A DNA stretch of 64,000 nucleotides. Source: Saprospiraceae bacterium (GTDB lineage Bacteria > Bacteroidota > Bacteroidia > Chitinophagales > Saprospiraceae). The notes beneath the pieces were generated by a model. It searched no databases and was not told the DNA's origin. It saw nothing but the letters and a program-made list of their open reading frames with translations. The stretch is taken from contig JAHDGJ010000001.1 of assembly GCA_020627705.1 (NCBI GenBank), forward strand, positions 472,398 to 536,397, in the 5' to 3' direction. Of the stretch, positions 36,217 through 46,504 are shown one piece after another. Each line of letters begins with the position of its first letter. Positions within the stretch are counted from its first letter, which is position 1. The position numbers and the translations under genes are program-made.

Positions 36217-36827
36217 TAAAGTTCGCTTGCAGGATCGGTTATCTTCTTAAGCTTGGGAATATTAAAATCTAACTTTATTCCTATACTGAAATTATTCGCA
36301 TTGCTGTCAGGATCCCAGCCATATCTCAAAATACCATATCCAGAAAATCCACTCATACCAAAACCATAACCGGCCTCTAAAAGAATCGTTTCAAAGAATT
36401 CTCGATTTCCGCCATCTTCCCTAAAATCATCCGTGGTAAAGTAAAGCTCTGTTCTGTTATATTGAATTCCACCACCAATGATAAATCCAAATTTGCCTTC
36501 TTTTCCCATATTGCTCAATCCTCCAAAATTCAAATGCCCAACTATAGGAACAGCCATCATACCCAGTCCTTTGTAATCTCCTGCTGAAAACCCAAGCAAA
36601 CCAAAATTTGCGGTTGTCTCCGCTGAAAAACTGAACTTTTCTCCACCAATCCAAATTTTAGGACCAAAGCCTATATTTAATAAAGCGGATCCAGCCGAAT
36701 CCTTTCCAACGTCTTCAGGGTTCGTATATCTCTGATATAGGTTATAGTTTACAGTCCCTCCAAAACCAAATTGGCTAAATGCTTGTATCGTAAATCCGAG
36801 GAAAAGAAATAGGAAAATCTTCTTCAT
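36216..36827 (-). CDS. Outer-membrane beta-barrel protein
   Basis: A 203-aa protein with a signal peptide ending TIQAFSQ and glycine- and aromatic-rich amphipathic strands throughout (VNYNLYQRY, LLNIGFGPKIWIGG, GKFGFIIGGGIQYNRTELYF, GILRYGWDPD). The last strand is followed by a short polar tail. It looks like a small 8-stranded barrel of the porin-like class; its role is unknown. It is translationally coupled to murB downstream (1-base overlap). Confidence 0.75.
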   Translation of the reverse strand: MKKIFLFLFLGFTIQAFSQFGFGGTVNYNLYQRYTNPEDVGKDSAGSALLNIGFGPKIWIGGEKFSFSAETTANFGLLGFSAGDYKGLGMMAVPIVGHLNFGGLSNMGKEGKFGFIIGGGIQYNRTELYFTTDDFREDGGNREFFETILLEAGYGFGMSGFSGYGILRYGWDPDSNANNFSIGIKLDFNIPKLKKITDPASEL

Positions 36828-36844
36828 TTGTTGCTATTCAAAAC

Positions 36845-36852
36845 CAAAAGTA
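36845..36852 (-). promoter_or_regulatory. -7 promoter box TACTTTTG for the beta-barrel/murB pair
   Basis: A perfect TAnnTTTG element on the minus strand, ending 17 nt before the ATG at 36827. Confidence 0.45.
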
Positions 36853-36879
36853 TATAAACTTTGTATTATATGTTTTTAA

Positions 36880-38667
36880 TCACTCCAAGTCAAACTGCAA
36901 TTTAGCTAAGGCATGATATGCTCCTTTTTTCTGACTTAGTTGTTCGTGTGTGCCTTTTTCTACGATCACTCCATTTTCTAATACATAGATGCAATCCACA
37001 TCTTTAATGGTTGCCAAACGATGAGCTATTATGATGGAAGTTCTTCCTTTTAACAATTCATCTAATGCCTCCTGTACAACTTTTTCTGATTCGGCATCCA
37101 GTGAGCTCGTTGCTTCATCAAGTAATAATATCTTAGGATCTTTTAGTATTGCCCTAGCGATGGCTATTCGTTGACGCTGTCCACCTGACAACTTGATCCC
37201 ACGTTCACCTACAATTGTGTCGAATTTATCAGGAAAACCATCAATAAATTCAAATGAATTTGATCGCTTGGCGGCATCAATTAATTCTGCTTCTGAAGCA
37301 TCGGGCTTCCCATATAAGATGTTTTCTTTTATGGTACCTCCAAATAAAATTACCTCTTGGGGTACAATGCCAACATGTCTCCGAAAAGAAGCCAAGTCGT
37401 AATCATTGATATCTATGTCGTCTACTTCAATTTTTCCAGATTCTAGTTCGTAGAAGTTCAAAAGCAATTTGACTATCGTTGACTTACCACTCCCACTTTG
37501 ACCAATCAATGCGACCTTTTCTCCTGCTTTTATATCCATACTTATGCCTTTTAGCACAGGTACATCGTCCCTTGTCGGATAAGAAAAATGCACTTCATCA
37601 AACGCAATCTTGCCTTTCAATTGTAAGTCTTCCGAAGAGGCTTGAGTATTAATTTCAGAATCTAATTTTAGGATATCTTGAATCCTTTCGGTAGCACCAA
37701 TAGCGCCCGCCAAAACAGTATACAAATTTCCTAACCCAGCTATGGCTCCCCCCATTATGCCGGTATAAAGAATAAACCCGAACAAATCACCCACAAGCAT
37801 TTCTCCGTTTTGAACCAATAGCGCCCCTCGCCAAAGAATAAAAAAGATACCCCCAAAAAGAATCGAAATGACAAACATGAAAAACACTCCCCGAATCGTC
37901 GCGAATCTTAAAGCGATTTGAACCATTTGATTAACTGATTTGCCATATCTAACTGATTCATAGGTTTCGTTAACAAATGATTTTACCACACTGAAAGACT
38001 GAAAGGTTTCTTCAACAATCGTATTGGTTTCTGCCAAGGCATCTTGTCTTTTTCGGGATAATCTTCGGATATACCTACCAAATACTATAGAAATAATAAC
38101 TACGACAGGAAACGTAGCCAACATAGTCAGCGAGAGCTTTGGAGCTATGAAGAATATGATCACCGTGGAGCCCAATAAAATAATTACCTGTCTCAGAAAT
38201 TCTGCTAAAGAATGGGAAAAAACACTTTGCAATTGCTCTATATCCGTGGTTATCCTACTTGTCAATTCGCCAACTCGCCTTTTTTCGAAAAACACAATGG
38301 GCTGGGTAATAATTTTATGATAAACATCCTTTCTTAAATCTGCCATGCCCTTTTCCGCCACAACGGCAAAAAAATAGGTTCGTACAAACGAAAATATCCC
38401 TTGCACAATCAAAACGACTAAAAACAACAATCCATACTGATTAAGAGACAACTCTGGAATATTAGGTGAAGGTGCTCCATTTGCCACATTGGTCATCTCT
38501 TTGGCTGCGCCAATCAAGATCAGAAACAATCCGCTACCAATCGCCAAGAACAGCATGGCAAATATGAAATAACCAATATAGGGGCGTATGTATCTAAATA
38601 TTGACAGCGCCTCAAAAAGACCTTCTTTAGTAACCTTGGGCTTAGTAATTTCCTTTTTAGTACTCAT
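36880..38667 (-). CDS. ABC exporter, MsbA-like (fused membrane and ATPase domains)
   Basis: A 595-aa half-transporter. The N-terminal membrane domain (about 25-320) has roughly six transmembrane segments. The nucleotide-binding domain carries Walker A GQSGSGKST near residue 392, the Q-loop VPQE, the signature LSGGQRQR near 495, Walker B ILLLDEATSSLD near 517, and the H-loop IAHR. The homodimeric family includes lipid A flippase MsbA and multidrug exporters. Lipid A export is plausible given lptD nearby, but the substrate is not proven by the sequence. It appears to form its own unit, 53 bases upstream of the beta-barrel gene. Confidence 0.92.
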   Translation of the reverse strand: MSTKKEITKPKVTKEGLFEALSIFRYIRPYIGYFIFAMLFLAIGSGLFLILIGAAKEMTNVANGAPSPNIPELSLNQYGLLFLVVLIVQGIFSFVRTYFFAVVAEKGMADLRKDVYHKIITQPIVFFEKRRVGELTSRITTDIEQLQSVFSHSLAEFLRQVIILLGSTVIIFFIAPKLSLTMLATFPVVVIISIVFGRYIRRLSRKRQDALAETNTIVEETFQSFSVVKSFVNETYESVRYGKSVNQMVQIALRFATIRGVFFMFVISILFGGIFFILWRGALLVQNGEMLVGDLFGFILYTGIMGGAIAGLGNLYTVLAGAIGATERIQDILKLDSEINTQASSEDLQLKGKIAFDEVHFSYPTRDDVPVLKGISMDIKAGEKVALIGQSGSGKSTIVKLLLNFYELESGKIEVDDIDINDYDLASFRRHVGIVPQEVILFGGTIKENILYGKPDASEAELIDAAKRSNSFEFIDGFPDKFDTIVGERGIKLSGGQRQRIAIARAILKDPKILLLDEATSSLDAESEKVVQEALDELLKGRTSIIIAHRLATIKDVDCIYVLENGVIVEKGTHEQLSQKKGAYHALAKLQFDLE

Positions 38668-38704
38668 CTATACGTAAACAAAATTTGACCCCCATTTGAT
38701 TTAC

Positions 38705-38740
38705 AAAAAAAGAAAGGTAGTCTAAAAAAGACCACCTTTC
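38705..38740 (-). terminator. Intrinsic terminator after the OmpA lipoprotein gene
   Basis: On the minus strand an 11-bp stem (GAAAGGTGGTC / GACTACCTTTC, one G-T pair) is followed by seven T. It lies downstream of the OmpA gene and upstream of the ABC exporter gene. Confidence 0.88.
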
Positions 38741-38763
38741 GCCTAATAAATATATGTATTGAC

Positions 38764-39684
38764 CTATTTCGGTACGTTGTCACCATCCAAAAGATCGTAG
38801 AACTCGTTTAATTTGGGCATTAGTATAATTCTAGTCCTTCGGTTGGTTGACCTGCCTTCAGGCGTATCATTGCTAGCTAGCGCATTATATTCCCCACGAC
38901 CTGCCGCGATCAATCGATTAGGATCTATACTAAAATTCTTTTGTAGAATCCGTACCACAGAGGCAGCTCTTTTCACACTCAAATCCCAGTTATCCTGAAT
39001 TCCTGGTCTGGCAATAGGAAGATTATCTGTATACCCTTCAACCATAACTTCAAGGTTAGGTTTAGACTGAAGGATACGGGCTATTTTACCAAGGATCGTC
39101 ATAGCGCTGCTGTTGATATCCCAACTACCACTTTTAAACAACATCTTATCTGATATATTGATAAATACTACCGTTTTATCAACCTTCACATCAACATCTT
39201 GATCATTAATGCCATCTTGAAGGACACTCTTTAAATTTACTGCTAGAGCCAAGTTGATTGAATCGGCTTTGGTTCGAGCCTCTTGAAGTAGACGTATATA
39301 TTTATCCTTTCCTTCTAGTTGCGAAAGTGTTTGATTTATATTTTCGTTGGCAGATTGCGAGAGCACTGTCAAATCTCCCACTTGTTTTACCGTTTGATCT
39401 CGTTGTCTTTTGACATCCGAAATTTGATCTTTTAAATCTCCAATTTGTTCTTGGCGAAGAGAAAGTTCCTTCTGAGTTGCAGCGAGATCAGATCGCAATT
39501 CATCATTGCTTCTTTCACAATTCTTAAGTTTCAAAGAAAAATCTTCAACTAATGTGGCACAACGCGCCATTTCTTCTTTTTGAAAATCTACTTCAGATTG
39601 TAGTGCGGCATATTTTTTCTTGCTAATACATGAGCTTAAAAAAGCACAACTCACGAGCAAAAGAAATATAGTTCTTGGAGTCAT
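38764..39684 (-). CDS. OmpA-family peptidoglycan-binding lipoprotein with coiled coil
   Basis: The ATG at 39684 gives a clean lipoprotein signal (MTPRTIFLLLVSCAFLSSC, lipobox LSSC), preferred over one ten codons upstream; 306 aa. A long coiled coil follows (about 25-150, heptad-rich, SEVDFQKEEMARC...). The C-terminal OmpA-like domain (about 175-295) shows VEGYTDNLPI, WDLSVKRAASVVRIL and the Arg/Asp peptidoglycan-contact region RGEYNALASNDTPEGR with NRRTRI. It should tether the outer membrane to the cell wall, with the coiled coil as spacer. A terminator lies 24 bases beyond its stop. Confidence 0.92.
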   Translation of the reverse strand: MTPRTIFLLLVSCAFLSSCISKKKYAALQSEVDFQKEEMARCATLVEDFSLKLKNCERSNDELRSDLAATQKELSLRQEQIGDLKDQISDVKRQRDQTVKQVGDLTVLSQSANENINQTLSQLEGKDKYIRLLQEARTKADSINLALAVNLKSVLQDGINDQDVDVKVDKTVVFINISDKMLFKSGSWDINSSAMTILGKIARILQSKPNLEVMVEGYTDNLPIARPGIQDNWDLSVKRAASVVRILQKNFSIDPNRLIAAGRGEYNALASNDTPEGRSTNRRTRIILMPKLNEFYDLLDGDNVPK

Positions 39685-39725
39685 TTCTATTTTTTTACTG
39701 TTTTCAAAGAGCACAAATTTAACAA

Positions 39726-42700
39726 TTACATACTTCTTCTATACTGACCGCCCACATCAAATAATGCATTCGTAATTTGACCTAAGGAACAAGTTTTCAC
39801 CGCTTCCATTAATGCCTCAAAAACGTTCCCATTGTTAAGGGCAATATTTTGAAGATTTTCTAACGCAGATGTGGCTTTTTGATCATGAAAATTATTCAAC
39901 GCTTTGAGTGCATCAATTTGCGCAATTTTTTCTTCTTCCGTTGCACGAATTACTTCTTCTGGAATGATTGTCGGAGATCCCTTAGACGAAAGAAACGTAT
40001 TCACTCCAATGATAGGATATTCACCCGTGTGCTTTAGTGTTTCGTAATACAAACTCTCCTCTTGAATCTTAGAACGCTGATACATCGTTTCCATTGCTCC
40101 AAGTACTCCGCCCCGTTCTGTAATTCGATCAAATTCGATCATTACTGCTTCTTCAACTAAGTCGGTCAATTCTTCGATGATAAAAGCCCCTTGCAAAGGG
40201 TTTTCATTTTTTGCTAATCCCAATTCGTGATTGATTATCATCTGAATGGCGACTGCTCTTCGAACACTGTCCTCGGTTGGCGTGGTTATAGCTTCGTCGT
40301 AAGCATTGGTATGAAGCGAATTACAATTGTCGTATATCGCATACAGAGCTTGAAGCGTAGTCCTAATGTCATTGAAATCAATCTCTTGAGCATGCAACGA
40401 TCTTCCAGAGGTTTGAATGTGATATTTAAGCTTTTGTGAGCGCTCGTTGGCTTCGTATTTATACTTCATCGCTTTGGCCCAAATTTTTCGAGCGACTCGA
40501 CCAATTACGGCATATTCTGGATCTACCCCATTAGAAAAGAAGAAAGAAAGGTTGGGAGCAAAATCATCAATATTCATTCCTCTTGCCAAGTAATACTCTA
40601 CAAAAGTAAAACCATTGGAAAGTGTAAACGCCAATTGCGTTATCGGATTAGCCCCGGCTTCGGCGATATGATATCCCGAAATGGATACAGAATAAAAGTT
40701 ACGAACCGCCTGATTGATAAAATACTGCTGTACATCTCCCATCAGCTTTAAAGAAAACTCCGTGGAGAAGATACAAGTATTTTGTGCCTGATCTTCTTTT
40801 AGAATGTCGGCTTGCACTGTACCACGCACAGATTTCAAAGCTTTGGCTTTGAGCTCATTGTATACCGCAGGTTCTAATACAAGATCCCCAGTAAGTCCTA
40901 AAAGCATCAATCCCAAACCATCGTTTCCTTCTGGAATCTCTTCGTTATACTTTGGTCTTGCGATTCCTTTATCGTCATATAATTCTTTAAACTTAGCTTC
41001 CACTTTATCTTCCAATCCATGCTCCTTGATATAAATCTCACACTGCTGGTCAATGGCAGCATTCATAAAAAACGCACAAATCGTAGCGGCTGGACCATTT
41101 ATGGTCATTGAAACTGAGGTTTTGGGATTGCATAAATCAAATCCTGAATAGAGTTTTTTAGCATCATTTAAAGAACAAATGCTCACCCCAGAATTACCCA
41201 CCTTTCCATATATATCTGGACGATGATCAGGATCTTCACCATAAAGAGTAACCGAATCAAAAGCAGTAGAAAGCCTTTTTGCCGGGGTACCCAAAGACAA
41301 ATAGTGAAACCTTTTGTTTGTCCTTTCTGGTCCACCTTCACCAGCAAACATTCGTGTAGGATCTTCGCCTTTGCGTTTGAAAGGAAAAACGCCTGCAGCA
41401 AATGGGAAAGCTCCCGGTACATTTTCTTGCATGCTCCACTTTACAATTTCGCCCCAGTCCTCATACTTTGGCAATACTACTTTCGGAATTTGATTCTGCG
41501 ACAATGACTTGGTATAATTTTCTACTTTGATCACCTTGTCCCTTACTTTGTATACAAATTCTTCTTCTTGATACGCCTTCTTCTTTTGTTCCCAGCCATC
41601 CAAAATATCTCTTGCTTCTTTATCTAAAGACTTTTGTTTTTCTTCTAACAGCTTAGATAACTCGTTTGGCTCTTGGACCATTTTAGTTACTCGGTCTATG
41701 GAAAATAAGTCTCTCGCTATTGAAGCTTGTTCTTGCACATTTTTATTATAGGATCTAATCGTATCCGAAATCTCCGATAAGTATCTCACTCGAGCTGGAG
41801 GGATTATATAGTGCTTAGAGGACTCACCTTCTTTCAATTCACTCTGTGCCGAAGGGAAAAGCTTTGCAATCAAAGCATTAAATACGGCATTGACGCCAGG
41901 GTCGTTAAATTGCGAAGCGATGGAACCAAAAACAGGCATCGTATCTGGATCCTCATGCCACAGCTCATGATTTCTTTGGTATTGTTTTTTTACATCTCTG
42001 ATAGCATCTTGAGCTCCCCTTTTGTCAAACTTATTGATTACAATCATATCGGCAAAATCAAGCATGTCGATTTTTTCTAATTGTGAAGCGGCTCCAAACT
42101 CTGGAGTCATAACATATACAGAAAAATCAGCATGATCCACAATTTCGGAATCCGATTGCCCAATACCGGAAGTCTCTAGAATGATTAAATCATACGAAGC
42201 ATTTTTAAGAATGGCTATGGTAGCATCGATGTGCTTATTGAGCGCAAGGTTATACTGCCGTGTAGCCAACGAACGCATAAAGACCCGATCGCTCGAAATC
42301 GCATTCATACGGATTCTGTCGCCGAGTAATGCCCCTCCTGTTTTTCTTTTAGAAGGATCAACCGAAATGATGGCAATATTTTTTTCTGGAAAATGACTCA
42401 AGTATCTCAAGACCAATTCATCAACCAAAGAAGACTTCCCAGCACCACCGGTACCTGTAATTCCCAAAACAGGCGTTTTGATCTTTTCGTTATGAGATTT
42501 TACATTATCCAACCAAGCTTGACTCTCATCAGGATAATTTTCTACTGCAGAAATAAGTCTAGCTATTGCACCAATATTATTGTCTTTAATCTTATTTATC
42601 TGTCCATTTAGCTTTGCCCCTACCGGGAAATCACATTTCTCCAAAAGATCGTTGATCATTCCTTGCAATCCCATAGCTCGCCCATCGTCTGGAGAATAAA

Positions 42701-43061
42701 TCCGAGTTATTCCATACGAATGAAGGTCCTCTATTTCTGAGGGCAATATCGTACCTCCTCCACCTCCAAATATCTTTATATGCTCCGCTCCCCTTTCTTT
42801 CAATAAGTCAAAAGCGTATTTAAAAAACTCATTGTGTCCCCCTTGATACGAGGTGATCGCTATTCCTTGAACATCTTCTTCAATGGCAGCATTTACAATT
42901 TCATGAACAGGACGATTATGTCCTAGATGAATAACTTCAGCTCCAGACCGTTGGATAATACGCCGCATTATATTTATGGCTGCATCATGTCCATCAAACA
43001 AAGATCCTGCAGTCAATATCCTTATTTTGTTTTGCGCTTTATATGGTGCTATTTTCTCCAT
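39726..43061 (-). CDS. icmF: Fused isobutyryl-CoA mutase IcmF (B12 domain, G-protein chaperone, mutase)
   Basis: An 1111-aa fusion in the IcmF order. The B12-binding domain is at 1-140, with the DxH motif DGHDAA at residues 23-28. A MeaB-like GTPase chaperone is at about 195-450, with P-loop [12 protein letters not shown] at 200-211, [12 protein letters not shown] and NKFDKRG. A linker follows, then the mutase TIM barrel at about 560-1111 ([32 protein letters not shown]). It interconverts isobutyryl-CoA and n-butyryl-CoA with adenosylcobalamin. The Phe in KRFHYL and Gln in EDQAQN are as I recall for true IcmF rather than pivalyl-CoA mutase. The TACCTTTA box 4 nt upstream suggests a leaderless mRNA. 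Confidence 0.93.
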   Translation of the reverse strand: MEKIAPYKAQNKIRILTAGSLFDGHDAAINIMRRIIQRSGAEVIHLGHNRPVHEIVNAAIEEDVQGIAITSYQGGHNEFFKYAFDLLKERGAEHIKIFGGGGGTILPSEIEDLHSYGITRIYSPDDGRAMGLQGMINDLLEKCDFPVGAKLNGQINKIKDNNIGAIARLISAVENYPDESQAWLDNVKSHNEKIKTPVLGITGTGGAGKSSLVDELVLRYLSHFPEKNIAIISVDPSKRKTGGALLGDRIRMNAISSDRVFMRSLATRQYNLALNKHIDATIAILKNASYDLIILETSGIGQSDSEIVDHADFSVYVMTPEFGAASQLEKIDMLDFADMIVINKFDKRGAQDAIRDVKKQYQRNHELWHEDPDTMPVFGSIASQFNDPGVNAVFNALIAKLFPSAQSELKEGESSKHYIIPPARVRYLSEISDTIRSYNKNVQEQASIARDLFSIDRVTKMVQEPNELSKLLEEKQKSLDKEARDILDGWEQKKKAYQEEEFVYKVRDKVIKVENYTKSLSQNQIPKVVLPKYEDWGEIVKWSMQENVPGAFPFAAGVFPFKRKGEDPTRMFAGEGGPERTNKRFHYLSLGTPAKRLSTAFDSVTLYGEDPDHRPDIYGKVGNSGVSICSLNDAKKLYSGFDLCNPKTSVSMTINGPAATICAFFMNAAIDQQCEIYIKEHGLEDKVEAKFKELYDDKGIARPKYNEEIPEGNDGLGLMLLGLTGDLVLEPAVYNELKAKALKSVRGTVQADILKEDQAQNTCIFSTEFSLKLMGDVQQYFINQAVRNFYSVSISGYHIAEAGANPITQLAFTLSNGFTFVEYYLARGMNIDDFAPNLSFFFSNGVDPEYAVIGRVARKIWAKAMKYKYEANERSQKLKYHIQTSGRSLHAQEIDFNDIRTTLQALYAIYDNCNSLHTNAYDEAITTPTEDSVRRAVAIQMIINHELGLAKNENPLQGAFIIEELTDLVEEAVMIEFDRITERGGVLGAMETMYQRSKIQEESLYYETLKHTGEYPIIGVNTFLSSKGSPTIIPEEVIRATEEEKIAQIDALKALNNFHDQKATSALENLQNIALNNGNVFEALMEAVKTCSLGQITNALFDVGGQYRRSM

Positions 43062-43065
43062 ATCA

Positions 43066-43073
43066 TAAAGGTA
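43066..43073 (-). promoter_or_regulatory. Probable -7 box TACCTTTA for icmF
   Basis: One mismatch to TAnnTTTG, ending 4 nt before the icmF ATG; the transcript would be leaderless or nearly so. Confidence 0.35.
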
Positions 43074-43123
43074 AGGTCGAATGCTCCTTTCGTAAACGAT
43101 TTGGAAGGATTTATTTACGACAT

Positions 43124-43154
43124 AAAAAAAGGGAATTGAGTTTCCTCAATTCCC
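43124..43154 (-). terminator. Intrinsic terminator of the SulP/carbonic anhydrase operon
   Basis: A perfect 10-bp stem GGGAATTGAG / CTCAATTCCC with a 4-nt loop is followed by seven T on the minus strand, 26 bases beyond the carbonic anhydrase stop and before icmF. Confidence 0.92.
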
Positions 43155-43179
43155 TTAAATAAAAAATTCGGATTTGCAA

Positions 43180-43815
43180 TTATAAAAACTCCACTTCGCC
43201 AGACTCCACATGGTACAATGCTCCAGCAATGTGGACTGTACCCTCCTCAATCATTTCGTTTAGCACAGGACTGTCAGATTTGAGTTTCGCAATCGTGCGG
43301 TTCACATTTTCCACGGCTACTCTGTTTACAAAATCTTTATTAGAAGAATTACGTTCTTCGCCGTCCGCTGTTTTAGTAGCTTCTACTGAAGGCATTATAT
43401 GATCCAGCATGGCTGTCAAGTTGCCTAATTTAGCATGATCACAAGCCCCTTTAACCGCTCCGCAAGAGGTATGTCCTAAAATCACTATAACTTTTGAACC
43501 TGCCAGTTTGCAAGCGAATTCTAAGCTGCCCAAAATATCAGTATTGACAAAATTGCCTGCCACCCGTGCATTGAAAATATCTCCAATACCTTGGTCAAAA
43601 ATTATTTCTGTGGGTATCCTGGAGTCAATACAACTTACCACAGCTGCAAACGGATATTGACCTGTCGCTGTTTGTTTAACCTGAGAGAGTAAATCTCTGT
43701 TGATTGATTCATTATTTAAAAACCTCTTATTCCCTTCTTTGAGTAAGCTTAAAGCATCGCTGGTGCTTAAAGCTTTTTGAGTATCTGCTGTTTGTGTTAT
43801 ACCTAATGCTGACAT
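43180..43815 (-). CDS. Beta-class carbonic anhydrase
   Basis: A 211-aa cytoplasmic beta-carbonic anhydrase that interconverts CO2 and bicarbonate. The zinc ligands and the active-site dyad are visible: Cys and Asp-Arg in SCIDSRIPTEI near residue 62, and His with Cys in GHTSCGAVKGA near 117. FNARVAGNFV lies between them. The length is usual for the family and no signal peptide is present. It lies 11 bases after the SulP transporter gene and shares its terminator, so the two should act together in inorganic carbon uptake and conversion. Confidence 0.94.
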   Translation of the reverse strand: MSALGITQTADTQKALSTSDALSLLKEGNKRFLNNESINRDLLSQVKQTATGQYPFAAVVSCIDSRIPTEIIFDQGIGDIFNARVAGNFVNTDILGSLEFACKLAGSKVIVILGHTSCGAVKGACDHAKLGNLTAMLDHIMPSVEATKTADGEERNSSNKDFVNRVAVENVNRTIAKLKSDSPVLNEMIEEGTVHIAGALYHVESGEVEFL

Positions 43816-43826
43816 ACTGGATTGTA

Positions 43827-45434
43827 TTAACTAGCGATAGAAGCTTCTCTTTTGATTTTTCGAACACTTCTTTCTAATGATTTAATAGGTGAATTTTTGA
43901 GACTCTTGATTCGCCGTTCAATAATTTCTACCTCTATATTTCTTTCTTTAGCATTCACTTCAAATTCTTCAATGATTTCTATTACATCTTGATCGATGTC
44001 GATTGATTCTGAAGCGTCAATTACTACCTTTTTATTATCCGGAATTACATTCAATGCTCTTTGGATGTTGGCTTTGTTTAAGAAAGAAACATCTTGTGTT
44101 AATTTCAGAACAATCTCTCCATTCTCTGCTAAAGATTCATCAGATTCGAACAAAAACGGCTTTTGATAATTTTCGTACAATACAAAGAATATTGCTACCA
44201 CTAATCCTATTCCGATACCCATCAAAAGATCTGTAAGAACGATTCCTAATATGGTAACGATAAAAGGCAAAAATGATTTCCACCCTTTGTTATACATCTC
44301 TTTAAAAAGACTTGGTTTTGCCAATTTGTACCCAACCAAAAATAAAATAGCCGCCAAACAAGCCAACGGAATCATGTTTAGTACAGTTGGGATAATCATC
44401 GCACTAAATAGCAAAATAAAACCATGCGCAATAGCAGAAACTTTGGTCTTACCGCCTGATAATATATTGGTTGAACTTCTAACAATAACCTGAGTTACAG
44501 GTAATCCTCCAATGAGTCCCGAAACCAAGTTTCCAATACCCTGTGCTCTCAATTCTTGATTAGCTGGAGATACCCTTTTAAGAGGATCCAATTTGTCAGT
44601 GGCCTCTAAACACAACAGCGTTTCTAAGGAAGCAACTACAGCAAGCGTGATGGCCACTGTATATACTTGAGGGTTATTCCATGCAGAAAAATCAGGGAAA
44701 GTAAATAAGTTTAAGAATCCTGAAAAACTATCAGCTACCGGGATTGAAACCACTTGATCTGCTTTGAGAGCCCACGCACCACCTGCAAACATCAAACTCA
44801 ATAAAATTCCTCCAGTGACCACAACTAAGGGACCTTGAATAATTCTAAACAATCCAATTTTTTTCATAAATCCTTGCTCCCACAAAATCAAAATAGCAAG
44901 AGAGACTATGGTAATGCATAAAGCACCAGGACTGATCCCTTCGAACATATAATAAAATTGAGAAAAGGTATTGTGACCATCTGCTTGAGAGAAAGCCATA
45001 TTTCCCTCAAAATCTTTATCATATCCTACCGCATGAGGGATTTGTTTTAGAAAAATGATCACTCCAATACCGGCAAGCATCCCCTTTATTACTGAGGAAG
45101 GGAAATAATAGCCAATGATTCCAGCCTTGAGTACACCTAAAATAAATTGAAAAACTCCAGCGATCACTACCGCTAAGAGAAACACTTCAAAGGCACCTAA
45201 ATCTTGTATTGCTGTTAATACAATTACCGCAAGACCAGCAGCTGGACCACTTACTCCTAATTGCGATCCGCTCAAAGCACCTACTACGATGCCCCCTACA
45301 ATCCCAGCAATTATACCAGAAAACAATGGTGCGCCTGAAGCAAGGGCAATACCCAAACATAAGGGTACAGCGACCAAAAACACGATTAACGATGCTGGCA
45401 AATCATTCTTTAAATTCTTTACATATTGTTGCAT
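43827..45434 (-). CDS. SulP/SLC26-family anion transporter with STAS domain
   Basis: A 535-aa membrane protein with about 10-14 membrane segments and the SulP pattern: SLIVFLVAVPLCLGIALASGAPL at the N-terminus, GPAAGLAVIV near 63, SLETLLCLEATDKLDP near 268, and GNLVSGLIGGLPVTQVIVRSS near 300. A short cytoplasmic STAS-like domain forms the C-terminus (about 430-510). The family moves sulfate, bicarbonate and other anions. Co-transcription with carbonic anhydrase makes bicarbonate the likely substrate, as in BicA-type systems; this is inference. A divergent TetR gene begins 155 bases away. Confidence 0.92.
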   Translation of the reverse strand: MQQYVKNLKNDLPASLIVFLVAVPLCLGIALASGAPLFSGIIAGIVGGIVVGALSGSQLGVSGPAAGLAVIVLTAIQDLGAFEVFLLAVVIAGVFQFILGVLKAGIIGYYFPSSVIKGMLAGIGVIIFLKQIPHAVGYDKDFEGNMAFSQADGHNTFSQFYYMFEGISPGALCITIVSLAILILWEQGFMKKIGLFRIIQGPLVVVTGGILLSLMFAGGAWALKADQVVSIPVADSFSGFLNLFTFPDFSAWNNPQVYTVAITLAVVASLETLLCLEATDKLDPLKRVSPANQELRAQGIGNLVSGLIGGLPVTQVIVRSSTNILSGGKTKVSAIAHGFILLFSAMIIPTVLNMIPLACLAAILFLVGYKLAKPSLFKEMYNKGWKSFLPFIVTILGIVLTDLLMGIGIGLVVAIFFVLYENYQKPFLFESDESLAENGEIVLKLTQDVSFLNKANIQRALNVIPDNKKVVIDASESIDIDQDVIEIIEEFEVNAKERNIEVEIIERRIKSLKNSPIKSLERSVRKIKREASIAS

Positions 45435-45475
45435 GGCTTAAATTTTGTACGAAACTACTATAATTTTGTTAAATG

Positions 45476-45488
45476 TTAGTATTACTAA
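45476..45488. promoter_or_regulatory. Candidate TetR operator
   Basis: TTAGTA-T-TACTAA is a perfect 6+1+6 inverted repeat in the divergent region between sulP and the TetR gene, 42 nt upstream of the sulP start. Further GTTA/TAAC half-sites follow at 45496-45512. Palindromes at such positions are typical TetR-family sites. Confidence 0.45.
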
Positions 45489-45589
45489 TATTTTTGTTAG
45501 CAATTAATTAACATATATAAGTATAAATGGTTCATTTGGTAGTAACAAATATTTATTTATGAGTAAAATATCCTTAACTTTTAGACATT

Positions 45590-46267
45590 ATGGTAATCAC
45601 CAGTAACATTACAATACCGGTCGGATTATATCTGAGAGACCCCCTACAAACCAGTTTGGGGCGCAAAATCATAAGTCACAGCATAGACTTGATTGATGAA
45701 ATAGGTTTCGAGTCGTTTACATTTAAAAAGCTTGCGATACGGATGGAATCTAACGAAACCTCACTGTATCGCTATTTTGAAAACAAACATCTGCTCTTGC
45801 TATACCTCGTGGTTTGGTATTGGAATTGGGTAAGCTCCTTAATAGACTACAATACCAAAAACATCATCGATCCAATTAAAAGACTTGTCATCATCATAGA
45901 AAATTTTGTAGATGCTACCAAAGAAAACCCAACCATAGATTTTGTAAATGAAAAGAAGCTGCATCATATTATCATAAACGAATCGTCCAAATCATATCAT
46001 ACCAAAAAAATTGATACCGAAAATCAAGAAGGCTTTTTTAAAGCCTATAAAATGTTAATTGAAAAGGTGTCAAATGTCATTTTAGAAATTGACCATACAT
46101 TTCCTTACCCCCATGCACTTGCCAGTAATCTATTCGAAATGGCAAACAATCAAATTTATTTTGCGGAACATTTGCCAAAACTTACGGATGTCAAAGTCAA
46201 AAATGAGAATTACGACGAAGTTGTGGAACTTTTGATTTTCTACGCCAAAAGACTTTTAAATCGCTAA
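45590..46267 (+). CDS. TetR/AcrR-family transcriptional regulator
   Basis: A 225-aa regulator. The N-terminal helix-turn-helix domain (about 20-70) shows the TetR pattern IISHSIDLIDEIGFESFTFKKLAIRMESNETSLYRYFENKHLLL in two adjoining helices with the recognition-helix-like SNETSLYRYF. The helical C-terminal part (about 75-225) would bind a ligand and dimerise. It is divergent from the SulP/carbonic anhydrase operon with a palindrome between them, so it probably controls that operon and itself. A TAACTTTT box lies 7 nt before the ATG, suggesting a leaderless mRNA. Confidence 0.85.
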   Translation: MVITSNITIPVGLYLRDPLQTSLGRKIISHSIDLIDEIGFESFTFKKLAIRMESNETSLYRYFENKHLLLLYLVVWYWNWVSSLIDYNTKNIIDPIKRLVIIIENFVDATKENPTIDFVNEKKLHHIIINESSKSYHTKKIDTENQEGFFKAYKMLIEKVSNVILEIDHTFPYPHALASNLFEMANNQIYFAEHLPKLTDVKVKNENYDEVVELLIFYAKRLLNR

Positions 46268-46504
46268 ATCTTTTTGACTTCTTCTTACATATTTCATTTG
46301 ATCTTTGACTTATTTTTTGACAATTGTTAGAGCTAAGTTTTGTTTTGGACCATTCAATTATCGCAGTTACGACAAAAAGATAAATCAATAAGGTGGCACG
46401 AGTAGAGCTTCATTATTTTTTTTCAAGCTCCAACCCTTTTCTTTTTAATTTCGTACGATTCTAGAAAGCACCTTTATTTTAACGTCATTTCACTTAAGCC
46501 AAGA
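46268..46504. other. Longest intergenic stretch; no gene seen
   Basis: AT-rich DNA between the TetR gene and a secreted protein gene. TAATTTCG near 46447 is a weak -7 promoter candidate. No RNA gene, terminator or repeat was recognised. Confidence 0.5.
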
